From positions 1-64,000 of the forward strand of contig JAVLUZ010000706.1 of the NCBI GenBank assembly GCA_036768485.1: a DNA stretch of 64,000 nt. The letters run 5' to 3'. The stretch comes from Mermis nigrescens (Eukaryota > Nematoda > Enoplea > Mermithida > Mermithidae). The notes beneath the pieces were generated by a model. The model was not told the DNA's origin, searched no databases, and worked only from the letters and a program-made list of their open reading frames with translations. The first letter of the stretch is position 1. Every line of letters starts with the position of its first letter. Positions 11,919 through 24,545 of the stretch are shown piece by piece. The translations under genes and the position numbers were made by a program.

Positions 11919-13877
11919 CTGTGAGTAACACATTTTATTACAACCACTTGTTGCAGATAAGCCATAGAAATCAAAAACCTTCCCGTGACAGGCTCACAGA
12001 AATTTTTCGAAAAAATTCTACACGCTTGATTTATGGATAGAACTTGACGAGAAACGATAGTCTTCGCTTCTCGGATCTTCAAAAAATTTTGAAACATTAA
12101 AATTTTAACTTTACCAATTGCATACATACATACAGTAGTATTATGCATATCTGTACATACATATATTTGAATGTACAATATGTAATTTAGAAGCTGTTGA
12201 CTAAAAGAGCAGATTTTCCAGAATTCCAGTGCCATTTTCCAATCAATAGTTCCTTCTTCGCTTTAATTATCCCAGCTTCAAAGAAGTATTAGAAACTCAG
12301 AAACAGAGATGAGCAGCAACCTAATTCTAGAGGATTGATTGGGACAAAATCGCGTAAAAGTGTCAGAATCTGATTTGAGTCTACATATCGTTTTTGCGGC
12401 GGGTTTCCGGATTTCAGAACCTAAAAAGTCTTGATGCGAGGTTATGTCCAATCACACAAGGCGATGAATTTTTGATGATATTTTTAATGATCTTGCCCCA
12501 CCCACGAATTTGACTATATGCTTACGTACGGGACATGAATAAAGTGTGCTCTCAAGCAAAAAACATTGCACGCTGTTTGGTCAGAAAATATAAGGAATCA
12601 TGCGCAGTTTGAAACTATTTACATATCACACATGGGCGTGAGGGGGTCTGGCTGGACCAGACATGCATAGTACAGTTTTGCACGCTGAGAACGAATTTGA
12701 TACCTATTTTTGCAAAAATCAAAATCCATGAAGCTACAGCAAGCCAAAGTTTGGGTTTTGGTTTTGTTCCGACATTTTCACATGTTGTCACTTTTTATTT
12801 ACTGCATCTTCAATCCTGAAAATATGCCAATGAAACTTTTGAGGACAAAACGCAGTTCACTTTTATATAAAAACATGTTAAAAATTTCAATACCATAGTC
12901 ATATTTCGGTTTACATGAAAACTGAAATAGTTTGGTGAAAATTTTTAAAATTCGCACTAAAGCCCTCTAATCTAAGTCAATTTGAACGCCAGTCACAAAA
13001 GCTTTTTCGGTCACGCCGATGCATGTTTTTTAACTACATGTGGAAAATCGAGAAAGTACGATTTCGGATACTTTGCATTATTAATTTTGTAATGAGATAA
13101 GATAATTCAAATTATCTCGGGAGTTCTCAAAAACAATGGGACTTTCTGATTTTAACATATTTCTCATGTTAAACAAATACTAAAACACGTGCATAGATTT
13201 AGCTACAGTAAGCTAAAGTTTGGATTTTGTCCTTTTTGACATTTTTTCATGCATTTTTATGTACTGATTTTTCTATTTACAGACTTTGCTAATAAAAGTT
13301 TGCACTAAAAAATGATCGTTTGATTTTCTACAAAAATCTGTTAAAATTATTGACACATGAGCTATAGTTGGATTACACTGATGTAAACAAAATCCTTCAG
13401 CACAAGAAATTTGAAAAATGTCGGATAAGATCGCTTCTACTTTATCTATACTTTGCTTTTATAATCTTTAGCAGGAGATGAAACATTTCGTTGTAACTCT
13501 GAAGTTCCCAAAAACAATAATTTATGATAGAGTTTCAAAGATTTAAACATATTTTTCACGTTCTTGAGATCCTAAAAATAAAAATCAAGCCACGATAAGT
13601 TGAATTTTCGGCTTTTTTAAAACATTTTTCATGCTGATTTTTATAATTCTGATCCATGTATGCTTATAAAACGTCACAAAGTACAATAACGCTATGATCC
13701 TCTATCGAACCCATTCAAATCAACGACCCAAGTGAATATAATGATGTAGGATTTAAAAAATGTACTTAGTTGTCATGGATTTGAAATCTAGCACCAAAAT
13801 CCTTTACTGTACGCCAACATCATTGGGACACAAAATTTTTGGCTTTTCTTATATACTATGTAAAATGTCGCTGCCAG
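11919..13877. repeat. intergenic with diverged internal repeats
   Basis: No gene is supported. Blocks at about 12725-12930, 13195-13400 and 13590-13690 resemble one another: a start like AGCTACAGTAAGCTAAAGTTTGG, then TTTTTGACATTTTTTCATG, then a T-rich tract. Related wording recurs near 16490 and 17150. This suggests old tandem units spaced roughly 400-480 bp. Confidence 0.4.
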
Positions 13878-14167
13878 CATAGGTGGGCAGCACCGAAATT
13901 TCCGGGCGGGGGGGTGAAAAAAATTCTGGGGGGGGGGGGCGAAAAAATTTTCAAAAGGTCAAATGGTCGTAAAAGCGGTCGTATGGCAAAAAAACACCAT
14001 TTTCAGCGGCGTTTCTCATCAAGCTCTATCCCAATGGCATCAAAAAATTGCTAAAAAAAGCAAAAAAAAAATTTTCTGGAGGAGTCTTTTAGTGATTTCT
14101 AGAGAGTTTATTTCTAACTTCTGGGGGGGTGTATCCTGCCCCAAACTACCCCCTACGCCCATGTGTG
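13878..14167 (+). mobile_element. hAT-type MITE, family A (copy 3)
   Basis: The insert starts CATAGGTGGGCAGCACC and ends CCCATGTGTG. The flanking octamers GCTGCCAG and GGTGCCGG match at 6 of 8 positions, so the duplication is decayed. This is an older copy. Confidence 0.7.
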
Positions 14168-14249
14168 GGTGCCGGGACATATATCACTGTGCTGCCATCG
14201 ATGACACCTCGCAATAAGCTAGGGGACAAGACGCAAAGCTCGCGAGTGA

Positions 14250-14488
14250 CGTCCACCGGAGTTCTGGGGTGCAATATACTATTCACAGGTCAAAAAATGA
14301 CGCCAAAAAAAAATAGTGATCTCGCGCGCAGCAAGCTTTCCATTTTCAAGGTTTCTCATCGAGCACTATCCACTGGCATCAAAAAATTGCGATAAAACAA
14401 GAAAAAAATTTTAAAAGTTGAATTCTGGGCCGGAACTATTTTACTGGTTTTCTAGAGGGAAGAGTGCATACCCCCCACGCCCGAGGTG
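14250..14488 (+). mobile_element. degenerate family A MITE (copy 4)
   Basis: The core (TCTCATCGAGCACTATCC, ATCAAAAAATTGCG, poly-C end and CGCCCGAGGTGTG) is recognisable. The left terminus is eroded and no target duplication can be shown. Confidence 0.5.
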
Positions 14489-15943
14489 TGGTGCATACCC
14501 TGACCCCCATCGCCCAGAGTATGGGACAGAGACTGTTTGGTCAAGCGTAAAGCAATTATTTTGAATTAGGATATCTTGCATTCTTGTTTGAGTAAGAGTA
14601 CCTATATGTACCACAACTCTTTTTGTATAACACTTCAATGAGCCTTTGACCGTGGCCATTCACATGGGAGTTTGAGGAGACTTTCCTTGCGATATAAAAA
14701 TTAGAAAATTTGGCGGGTAAAATGAAAGGTCAGCGGAAATGGGAGTAAAATTGGTACCTCAAAGTGCTTTAAATTGACCTATGAGTAATGGCACGGATTT
14801 AATGCTAGTTCAGCATCACATACCAGCTTTGGGGTCACTGTGGCCAGAAAACCCAAGTGTTGACTGCAAGACACCGGCTGACCCCCAGCCCAGCTTCGGC
14901 TCCAAAATCGCTTCCCACTTACGAGCCTGCCTGGCCCTCCTCCACCATTTCTTAGACTTTTAAAAGCGTTATATATAGGTGTTCTCAGGTATCCGCTAGT
15001 GAAAATCTCTCTGTGTCACATGGGCAGGGAATGAGATTCTGGGGAGTTTGGGTGGTGTAAGCCGGCCAAGATTCCGAAAGCATGCTAAAATATCACATCA
15101 TTTCGTCATAAACAGCAAAATTGTGTCATTTTCGAACGGCCTACTATAATAGAGTTAAACAACAATGCGATAAGATTATATGCATTTCGGAATCAGCAAT
15201 CAAAGTGCTTTCGACAGTATGTACTTTTAAGTCCGTGCTACAGTAATAAGCTTACTGTAAGCCTTCAAAGATAAAGTGGTTGATGATCACTCAAAAAAGT
15301 ACATATATCATACTTTTTGAGTTTGTTGGGCAAATCTCAGGAACTGCTGCTCCAGTTCGATGAAATAAAGTGTTTTGGACAGCCAAGTATTTTGCCGAAA
15401 ATATAACATCTCTCATTACCGTGACTTATCACCTCTAAAAAATAGCGGAAATTAACTTAGGCTTTCATTTACTCTGTTTTGTAGGTAGAAAGATCGATCA
15501 GTGAGAAAGATAGCCATTGTGTTCTTTGAGACGGGCTTTCATTGGTGCAATGAACAACGGTCAACAACCAAGATCAGCTCTCGTTCCTTCCGGTTTGCTC
15601 CATACAAGTTATGTGTCGTGGCGGCTGAAGCCATATAGGAAGCATAAGAAAGATGTTTCTGTGCATTGAATGCAGCTCTCTTTCTGTTAGATTTGGATAA
15701 GTGTAAAAAACTTCAATATGGCTGCCATCTCAGTTACTGTAATGGAAAAGTGCGTTTTGAGACAAATTAGGCACATAATTTTTCTACTGCTTCAAGGATA
15801 GATTTGGCATTTTTTGTGAACAGATATGAAAATCGGATGCTTCTTTCTATATGAGATATGTTTTGGAGAAATGGCTTTTTAATGACCTTTTCTCTTGGCA
15901 TATGGCAACTTAAATTCATGTTTACACTGAAAGCAATGTGGGG
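14489..15943. other. intergenic, nothing recognised
   Basis: No supported gene or clear repeat in this stretch. Confidence 0.35.
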
Positions 15944-16187
15944 CACACCTGCGTGTGGGGGAAGGGGGTTAGGGGCATAACAGCACCAGAAACCAAAATA
16001 CCCCAGAATTCGATTTTTAATTTGTTTTCTCGTTTTTTCGCAATTTTTGATGCCAATGGTTAGTGCTCGATGAGAAACGTTGAAAAATGTCGTGACGTTT
16101 TCGCCACAACACCATTTTTAAGGCCATTTTTTGACCGTTGAAAAAATCTAGCACCCCTGCTAGAACTTTTGGTGCCGTCAACCTATG
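15944..16187 (-). mobile_element. hAT-type MITE, family A (copy 5, old)
   Basis: The insert starts CACACCTGCGTG and ends CAACCTATG. The flanking octamers match poorly, so it is an old copy. The interior core around GATGAGAAACGTTGAAAAATG is preserved. Confidence 0.6.
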
Positions 16188-18222
16188 GTGCTGAGTCTCG
16201 ATTGAGGGGCCTACCGGATTTTTGGGGTCTAGACACCCTCGGACCCCTCCGTCTTACTCCTCCCAACCACGTCTACGTGTGGCCCGCTCATACTGACTAA
16301 CATAAAAGCCATTTTATGCGAAATTTTGATGGTTTCTTGTGCTAAAACATTTGTTTACACTATTTGTGCAGACAATAATATTGTCATCGTGTCAATAATT
16401 TCAACAGATTTTTGTTGAAAATCAAAAAATCATGCTAAGTTTTATCAAAAGTTTATAGAATAGAAAAAACGATAAATAAGAAACATGAAAAAATGTCAAA
16501 CATCTAAACTTCAGGTAACTTAGCGAGATCTATGCATTTTAATATTTGGTTTATCGATATCTAAAACATTGGTTTTAAAGAACTTCATAGATACTTAGAA
16601 TTATTATAGCTTATTTCACATAACTTCGGGCATAAATTTCATAAAATGTTTCGTCGACAATAAGACCAGCAGGGTTACGATAATTATATATCATATCAAT
16701 GCTATAACCGCAATCTGTCTGCTAATTGTCGGAGATAGTTCTAACAATTTGTGCACGAAGTTATCGCGAAACAACTCATACATTTCAGGGCTTAATAATG
16801 CAAAGTATCGAAAATCGCAATTTCAAAATATAGGTTCCATCTTAACGCTGTCAAGTAGCCTGGATCCCGAATTTTCTTAATTTTCTACAAGTAGTGCCAG
16901 GGTATGCTTAGGCATCTGTGACTTCTATGTGAGCCCGCTAAAATTGAACCGAGATCAGGTGAATTTATGTACAAATTTTTAAACTTTATGTGCTAAAACA
17001 TATTGCTTACACTATAATGCATAAACCAAAACATCGCTATGGTGTTAAACATTTTAGCATAGTCTCGTAGTAAATTGAACGGTCTTTTATCTGGTTTCAC
17101 GGGAATATTTAAAAATAAGAATCAGTAAATAAAAAGTGACAGCATGCGAAAATGTCAAAAAATGACAAAAAACTTAGTCTGGGTTACTGTAGCCTCACGA
17201 ATTTTTGTTCTTGACAGAATTAAATATCGAATTCGTCCTCAGTATGCAATACTGTACTCATATATGTTTTTCAGTATAATAATTTTTGAATTGCTCAATC
17301 GAAGGTAGACTTTCTCAGAAATTGCGTTTTAAGAAAGGATTTTCACTGATAATTGGGTATTATAATGGCAGTTTATTTATTCTTTAACCAATTCTAAAAG
17401 AATTGTAGAGGATGAACGATTCCCCAAGATTTTGATTCAATGCATTCCGTTATTTAGAATGACAGCACTGGAAATGCACAAAAGGATTTCTTTCAATTAC
17501 TCAGCCATAGTTGCTCGTTAAGATCATAGATAATTCAACATTTCGTGATTATGAGAATGATGTCCCATCTTCTATTAAGGTCCTTCAAACAACATATGCA
17601 ATTTTATTTTACAATATAAATCAGGCAACAATCCAAGCAAGTATGCATCGACATGCGCCAACTCATATAAAATTAACAAAAAAATGATTTACAACTTGAG
17701 GAACCATTTAAGGAACAATGTTGTTCAATGGGATTAAAAATGCGTAGATTTCAAGAGAACAAGCCGATATAGTAGGTTATTGCATAGATAAGCATACATA
17801 AATTATAGGTAATGCGATAGCACGTGCCTATAATATACTTGGACCCCCTTAACTATGACTACCCCCTAAAACTATAACGGGACACTTCTGCATTGTGCAG
17901 TTTTTTAAAAGATAGATAATAAAAAAATTCCGATGCCGCCATTTCTTTATTTTTTAACACTTCAACCCAGAGTGCAAAGTTTTACAGTAACATTATAACA
18001 TGAATTTTTAAATTTCGGCCGGTCACACAACTTTTCTAACTCAGTTGTACATTCTGTTTAACCTGGCTTTTTTATAAATGTAGACAATTGAGTAAGCTCA
18101 AAACACTCATATTTTTTAGAAATGACTTATTTCCAGAGTGACCGTGTGAAAAGTGTAAAGAATCTGAGGGTGAGAGATACATTTCAGCCTGTATTTTGTC
18201 TGCCAACAACTCCGATTATGAG
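16188..18222. other. intergenic, family G remnant
   Basis: No gene is supported. Around 16640-16790 there is an inverted remnant of MITE family G (CAATGCTATAACCGCAATCT). Confidence 0.35.
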
Positions 18223-18549
18223 CATAGGTGGGCAGCATCAAAATTCTGGGATTGCACGATTTTTTAAAGGTCAAAAAATGGTCTTCAAAAGGTGGTATAT
18301 GCATAGGAGGGCGGCACCTAAATTTTGGGGGTGCAAGACTTTTCAGAGGTCAAAAAATGGCCTTAAAAATGGTGGTATGGCGAAAAAACACAATTTTTCA
18401 ACGTTTCTCAATTAAGCACTACTCATAAGTATCAAAAAATTGCAAAAAAAACAAAAAATTTCAAAAATTGAATTCCGGGGGAGGAAATATATTGGTTTCT
18501 GGGGGTATTTGACCTTCTGGAAGGTTGCATACCACCATGCACACGTGTG
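18223..18549 (+). mobile_element. family A MITE with duplicated 5' end (copy 6)
   Basis: A first unit begins CATAGGTGGGCAGCATC at 18223 and breaks off after about 75 bp. A second, near-complete unit begins CATAGGAGGGCGGCACC at 18302 and ends CACACGTGTG at 18549. The arrangement is a head-to-tail partial duplication or an insertion of one copy next to another. No clear octamer duplication remains. Confidence 0.6.
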
Positions 18550-20604
18550 GTGATAAACTTCCAAAAATTTGCTTAAACAGAAATGTACAACGACTCAAGG
18601 GCTACTTTCGACTTACACAGCAAACATTTGTACACTCAATACGATGTTAGATCTAGGAAGGGCAACATGCTGCAGCAAACCGCGTTCAAAAAAACACAAT
18701 ATGGAGTTATCAATGGGGTGTAAAGTTCGAAATTAGGGGTGTAAAATATGCGAACACGTTTTTTCCCGCTATTTGAGTTAGTGAATATCTCAAATATTTT
18801 GCAAAAACAGAAGTTATCCGCATACAGATATACTTCGATTCAAAGGCTACAAACTGGCCCGAGCCGGAATTTCATTACACTCAATGGGGAAATAGGTTCA
18901 GATTTTTCACGTTTACAATGTGATAGATAGCGGAAAAATACGTTTTTCTTCGTTTTCTTTCGCCAATTTCTCCATTTTAGAAGTCGGGGTAGGCCGAATA
19001 GGATAAAAAAGAAGTACTTTCTAAGGAATACACGTCACAGAAAATTGCTTTTATTTGCATTATTATTTAGCTTTTTTGGGAAGTGCAAAGTCAAAAATTG
19101 GGGTATGTTAAACATGTTTCTGTCTTGCTTTCTCCTACCAACTTCTCCAGTTATGAGTCTGGACATGATCGTAAATCGAAAAATGTACCAGAAATCAAAC
19201 GTTATACGCCAGTTGGGAGCATTTGTTTACACTCAACAGTGGTGAAAGTGGTTTACATCTAATATTTATTTGTCTTCAGGCCATTACGGAGGCTAAATTT
19301 TTTCATAACTGTTGATCGTAATATCAGAATTACGAATTTAACTAAAATCGTCTTTACACTATGTGGTTGCGTAAAGTTTACACATGTAGAATTAAATTTA
19401 GTTTTAGAGCCTTGCAGAAGCTTATTTTTTCAAAATGTTCCACATAACGCCAGAATTACGAATCTGGCTGTTAGTTTTCTTACTCACAGTAGTTGTGTGA
19501 AGTTTGCACTATTCATTTATTGTAATGTGTAGTTTACACTACAAATTTATTTTACATCCAGAGCGTTGCAAAACGAGATTATTTTAAAATGTTCCATTAG
19601 GTTAGAATTAAAAAATCTGAATGTAATTTTCCTTACACCCAGTATTTATGTAACGTTTACACTAAAAGTTAAACTTAGTTTCAGAGCATTGCAGAAGCTA
19701 AATTTTTTAAAAATGTTCCATATGTCAAAATTACGAATCTGAGCGTAAGTGTTCTTTACACTTAATATTTGCATAAAGTTTATACTGAAAACCTTCGATC
19801 TCTTTAAATAAGGTGAAGTTGTATTATGTAAAAAGACAATGCAGACCTTTAGAACAATACTGTTCCCGCGTTCTTAAACTACTGTCATTATTGTGGCATG
19901 TTACCGTATGTATTTACTGACTGATTTACTCACATTATGCTAACTAAAAGTAGGTTACTAGCAAATAAAAATGCTCCGATACTTGGAATTGTAGATTATT
20001 GAGGATGCAAAAGGAGGGAACTAGGAAAAAGCTACCTATGTATACGCCTAAACTTGCAAAATCTGCTAAAATAATAGAAAGTCAACAATAAGATTGAAGA
20101 AAGATAATAGAAGAAAAAAATAAATAAAAGATAAATAAATGAGGCATGCTGTTAGTATAAAAGAAACAAAAAGGTGCGAGAAATAGTATACATGTGCATA
20201 CATAAAAAAAGTGCATAAAATTATATTATGAGAAATTATGGGTTTTACGAGGTGCTAGAGTCTAAGTGGAACGAGAAGTAAGCAGGAATTTATACAGAAA
20301 AATACACAAAGAAACATGAAAAATCATATAAGCAGATTAGGTCATCAGAGAAGAACTAGGTTGCTACAGTTTTGTGCCTTTAAATCTCTGACTGTTCCCG
20401 ACAAGCTAGTGGCACCAGTCTAGGCGGCTAGGCTGCCTCTCAAACGCAACAAACAACAACCAAAAGGAGATGCAAAGAAAGATGCGAAAAGTTTAGAAAA
20501 TCTAGTCAATGTGCCCTTTCTTTGGTATTTTCGGGTTAATGCTGCACATTGACAAAAAACTAGGCGAACTGGTATAAAGGGGGGAGAAAAAAATTGGTAC
20601 TCAT
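18550..20604. repeat. intergenic with diverged tandem repeats
   Basis: Between about 19260 and 19800 three to four diverged units of roughly 125-150 bp can be seen. Each has a GCAGAAGCTAAATTTTTT-like block, AAAATGTTCCA, AATTACGAATCTG and a TTTACACT block. Nothing coding is recognised in the rest. Confidence 0.45.
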
Positions 20605-20900
20605 AGTAGTAAAGCCGGACCCTTGAGAGTCTCCATGCTTAAGCATAGCACACGCTTAAGCATAGAGACTCTGAAATTGTAGGTGCTAAGCGCCTACAAT
20701 GGGGCCTTAATAAACAATAAAACATGCTACATGCTTCTAAGTAAAGGCATGAAGCACCAAATTTAGGGCTGTATTACTACACATTAAAGCACACTACACG
20801 TTAGAGTATAGGCACAAAGCACTGAGCTCAGCCTGTTCTATTTTTACATCAAGAATCGCACTACTTCATCTAGAGATAAAACATCAAACCTAAGGGTTAG
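20605..20900 (+). repeat. element terminus, left-type, with two hairpins
   Basis: It begins AGTAGTAAAGCCGGACCC, followed by GAGAGTCTC and two copies of GCTTAAGCAT in a palindromic arrangement, then a second hairpin ATTGTAGGTGCTAAGCGCCTACAAT. Inverted relatives end at 34377, 38158 and 63908. The AG start fits what is reported for Polinton termini. The flanking bases do not match those of any of the three right-type ends, so the boundaries of a single element are not proven. Confidence 0.6.
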
Positions 20901-20989
20901 GCGCAAAAAGAAGAGAGCTAAAATAGCTGACAGTTCATTGAGCGTGTAAGTGTCCACCTCACTTATTTACATATCAGTAGCTATACATA

Positions 20990-21170
20990 TGACACTGTCC
21001 CCAATGTTATAACATATACAGTGTTATAGCATAGAGGCCAGGAGTCCGCCCCCTCCTGTGTTATAACTTACATAGTGTTCAAGGATAGGAGGCCAGTTCC
21101 ACCCATAGTCGGCCCTTATGCTGTAGCATGTGCAGCGTTACAGCATGGGGAAGGCAGACTGGTGTAAACT
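20990..21170. repeat. short tandem hairpin repeats
   Basis: There are three units of about 55-60 bp, each with an inverted repeat such as GTTATAACATATACAGTGTTATAGC followed by a GGCCAGG-type block. They lie just inside the terminus at 20605 and may be subterminal repeats of the same element. Confidence 0.5.
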
Positions 21171-21559
21171 GAGTGTTTAGTAGGGGTACCCTACCTAATT
21201 TTTCGAGTTAATGGTAAAAAAGTATAAATATGGATTTTTTATTTGCAGAGAGTGTAAACCAGTAAGGTGTGAATGATGCAATCCTATTCATATTTTGTCA
21301 ATTAGCGTGTTGGCATGGCAGGAATTCAGCCACTTTGTCCAGCGCATATACATCATTTTACCTAACCTATGTTGTCTTAAAAACTCATATTCATAAAAAA
21401 ATACAACCATTTTAAAACACCCACTTTACAACATTAGTGCTGCTTCCTATGCTTTGAATAATTGTTCTTATTTTACATTAGCCCACTCATTAAACACAAG
21501 CACAATGCCACCAACCACTTCCTTTAATATGGTGGCCCTTAAAAGGGCTGTTGGGTTTA

Positions 21560-22040
21560 GGTAATGAAATAAAACTAATTGGCGAGCCACTGTCAATTGA
21601 TTTGCTCAAGCCGTTATCTGTGGATATATCATTAGGATGACATATCCATTGTCATTGTTAGACTCAGCCAGCACAATTTTCATCATCTGGCACTGCAGGC
21701 TGGAAATGTTGCTCCTACTGATTGTTTCAAAGAACATGTGGATGACAATCCGCTACTTTGCCCCATTGCGATTGATCTTGTCTCCAACATGTCCATAGTC
21801 CATTGTATGTTGGACCTGACTGACCAACTCGTAGCACGGCACCGTGACATAGGACATCAAAAATGGATTCTCTTCCTCCAGCACGTCCCAAACTCTTCTT
21901 TCGACATGCTTGGCCATGTGGCCATAGTAGGCATTCTTCATCAACTCGATTGGGCGCTCCATTTGACTGCTGTGGTACTTTCCACAAGTACCATCCATTG
22001 TTTTCGAACAAATAGGCACACAAACACACATGGGCATAAG
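21560..22040 (-). pseudogene. degraded coding segment, unknown
   Basis: On the minus strand a frame open from 22037 to 21753 begins at an ATG and contains a plausible protein-like stretch (YYGHMAKHVERRVWDVLEEE). It then stops and appears to continue as coding-like sequence in the same direction to about 21600. The region around 21535-21560 (GGCCCTTAAAAGGGC) is shared with 40310 and 55695, so it belongs to the same repeated element. I do not recognise the family. The position between a terminus and capsid and TBP-like pseudogenes suggests another gene of that element. Confidence 0.35.
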
Positions 22041-22345
22041 TGCAGGGAGTTTTATATAAAATTTGTACTACTGAAAATTTGTACCGCTAAAGATTATACT
22101 GCTGAAAATTTTTACTGCTGAAAATGTGCGATTTGCTTGGAAAATTTGTACTGCTGAAAAGTTTATACCACTAAAAACTTGTACCACTGGAAATCCATAC
22201 TTATGAACTTATCTTATAAATATAGATGACATTAGTGTTGAGATTCATTTGTCTAATTTAAGGGTTGGTTGTGTGTGGTCAATTATGTCTGTCTTGTGTT
22301 TTTAAATATGAACTTTTAGTGCCTAATTTGTCAAGCTTTATTTTT

Positions 22346-22833
22346 CAGAATGGCATAGAGGCTATGGAATTTTGTATAGAGAAAGTAGGAGTAGAATTCA
22401 ATTATTACACTTCAATAAAACGCGTTTCTGTAATAATACTCAAATGCTTTGTGAAATCAGTGAAACTGTCCAAAAGAATAGCAAATGTTTTAGGATTTGA
22501 AGAAACAGTACTAAAAGATACAGGATGGTCGGATAAGGAGCCGGACGTGGTGGGGGTGGTCTTGAAAGCTTGTACATCTATGCAAATATTTTAGAACCCC
22601 AGATCGTAGGAGACGTTTCAGCCCCTATTTTGCGCACCATAAACGTGGAAGGAACATACCCTAACATCATTGACATAATTTATGATTTTCCTCACTACAT
22701 GCCCATCCCCGTAAAAGATATTTCTAGCATAGAAATAAACATAAAAGACGATTTTGATCTATTAATACCGTTTCTTTCTGGAAAAGTGATTGTCAAGCTT
22801 CATTTTAGAAAAATTAAACCTTCATATTTTTAG
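22346..22833 (+). pseudogene. Polinton-type penton protein, C-terminal part
   Basis: The translation runs in two frames. The first, ending near 22594, has the block SKRIANVLGFEE. A frameshift near 22575 then leads to LYIYANILEPQIVGDVSAPI, then FPHYMPIP, SSIEINIKDD and GKVIVKLHFRK just before the stop at 22831. This series (Y.Y.NI.EPQIVGD, PHY.P, IEI.I.DD, GKVIV.LHFR) is how I remember the C-terminus of minor capsid (penton-like) proteins of Polinton/Maverick elements and adintoviruses. The N-terminal part is not visible. It would help build the virion of such an element. One frameshift and the missing N-terminus make it a pseudogene. A homologue lies at 61066-61549. Confidence 0.6.
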
Positions 22834-22834
22834 A

Positions 22835-22843
22835 TATAAATAG
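22835..22843 (+). promoter_or_regulatory. TATA box ahead of TBP-like gene
   Basis: TATAAATAG lies two bases after the penton stop codon and about 33 bases before the likely ATG of the TBP-like gene. The same word sits in the same place in the second locus (61551-61559), although the surrounding bases differ at several positions. That suggests a promoter for the downstream gene. Confidence 0.5.
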
Positions 22844-22875
22844 TCATGTCTAGTAAAATTTCATCATCTTTAATC

Positions 22876-23406
22876 ATGGTTACGATTTGAAATGTTGTTT
22901 CTACAGCTCGAGTCTCTTCAAAGCTTTTCACTCTGTATAAAATTGAGAGAACTTGTGATCGAGTGGAATTCGACCACACAGGATTCAATGTGGCAATCAT
23001 TTGAATAAACAAACCAAAAGCAACGGGTCTCTTGTTCAGCTCGGGAAAATTAGTATGCAGGTGCTAAAAGCGTTGAACAAAATAAAATTCTGAACGAAAA
23101 AAGTTGCAAAATGTTGGAGAAAAGTGAATACGAGCTAAAACTGACTGAACATAAAATTCACAATATTGTGGGTTTGGGAAATTTAGGCGCAAATATAAAT
23201 TTATGCGCTCTCACTCAAGCACACAGAAAGTTTGAGTATGAACAAGAACTGTCCCTGGTTTGAAAATACGATTTCCGGATGGCCCACCCTCTGCCCTTAT
23301 TTTTACAATGGGAAAAATTGTTATAACAGGTGCGAGAAATGAAGCACAACTGAAACGAATTCAAAAACGCATAATGTGTTTGACTGATACATTCAAAATA
23401 GTTTGA
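22876..23406 (+). pseudogene. TATA-binding-protein-like pseudogene (copy 1)
   Basis: About 177 codons, the size of the conserved TBP core, which is a direct repeat of two saddle halves. First half: NVVSTARV near the start, then FDHTGFNVAII and GLLFSSGKLVC, matching the TBP pattern Y.P..F.AVI..I..P.TTALIFSSGK.VCTGAK. Second half: HNIVG, GPPSALIFTMGKIVITGAR and EAQLKR. Several in-frame stops (for example right after the start and after AII) and a frameshift near 23110 disable it. TBP nucleates RNA polymerase pre-initiation complexes at TATA boxes. Its place directly after a capsid gene, also seen at 61592, suggests element or viral cargo rather than the host gene. Confidence 0.68.
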
Positions 23407-24240
23407 TCAAAAACTAAATTGTATGCAGGGCTGCATGCATACAGAGGTCAACACTGTAGCATTTCAACTCCATGCAGCTATACTATACACCTGTATAGAA
23501 TTGAGAAAAAGATGGTACTGCAAGCGCATTTTGACCTGTATATTTATGTTTTGGAGCTGATAAGTAACTTAGGAGCAACAAATTTTATCCGCATTACCTG
23601 TATGGAAGCCAATCAAGTATTCTATTTTTGAGTAGGGTTCAGTGAGCTGCGCACTTATTAAGCAAAAATGTAGCAGTGCATGTTTTTTTGCTAGAAATAA
23701 ATAAACAATTAATTACAAGGTCCGAATTTGACAGTATAGTATAATTTTTGTGCAGGTCCTTTGCACTGGACCCAACCTTACTAAAAGAAGATGACTCATA
23801 TAATGAGCTAGATAATAAATAATAAGTGAAAACAATATTCAGCAAAAATTTATTCTAAAAATGCTGGACATAGACATGATTGCATGCATAATAAGCACAA
23901 AAGGTAGCACTCTGCATTTTAGCCCATGTGGTGATGTTTAAGGCAAGAAATAAGTAATTTCTAATCATTGAAAATTAATAACCTTGATATTGCCAAAACA
24001 TCTAGTTTTGAGTAGGGTTCAGTGAGCTGCGCCCTTATTGAGCAAAATGCAGAAGTGCACGTTTTATGCTAACAGATGATAAATATCACAACCATTCAAA
24101 TTTTGTATGGTGATTTTATGCTCAGCGCGGTAATAATTAGCAACTCATTTAGTCTAAATGTTTGTTGAAACATTAAAGTTAACAAATTTACACCGCGTGG
24201 AAAAATGGTTTGATGGAAAATTGTGAATGAAAATATTTTC
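23407..24240. repeat. duplicated spacer between TBP-like copies
   Basis: The stretch holds two copies of a block around GAGTAGGGTTCAGTGAGCTGCGC (near 23631 and 24009). The block near 23515-23600 (GCAAGCGCATTTTGACC and onward) recurs near 38635, 39985 and 55095. No gene is supported. Confidence 0.45.
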
Positions 24241-24545
24241 AAAATACTGCAGAAAAGTGGATACAAGTTAAAACTAACTGAACACAAAATTCACAATATT
24301 GTGGGCTCTGGAAATTTAGGCGCAAAATATTAATTTACGTTCTCTTGCTCAAACGCATAGAAAATTTGTTGAATACGTGCAAGAATTATTCCCCAGTTTG
24401 AGAATACGATTTCCAGATGGCCCACCCTCTGCCCTTATTTTTACAATGGGAAAAATTGTTATAACAGGCACAAGAAATGAAGCACAACTGAAACGATTTC
24501 AAAAACAGCGTAATGTGTTTGACTGATGCATTCAAAATATTTTGA
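24241..24545 (+). pseudogene. TBP-like second half, partial duplicate
   Basis: It repeats the second half of the TBP-like gene at about 23105-23406 (HNIVGSGNLGA, then IRFPDGPPSALIFTMGKIVI, EAQLKRFQK). A one-base insertion near 24335 and another near 24512 break the frame. The first half is absent. With the spacer it looks like a local tandem duplication. Confidence 0.62.
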
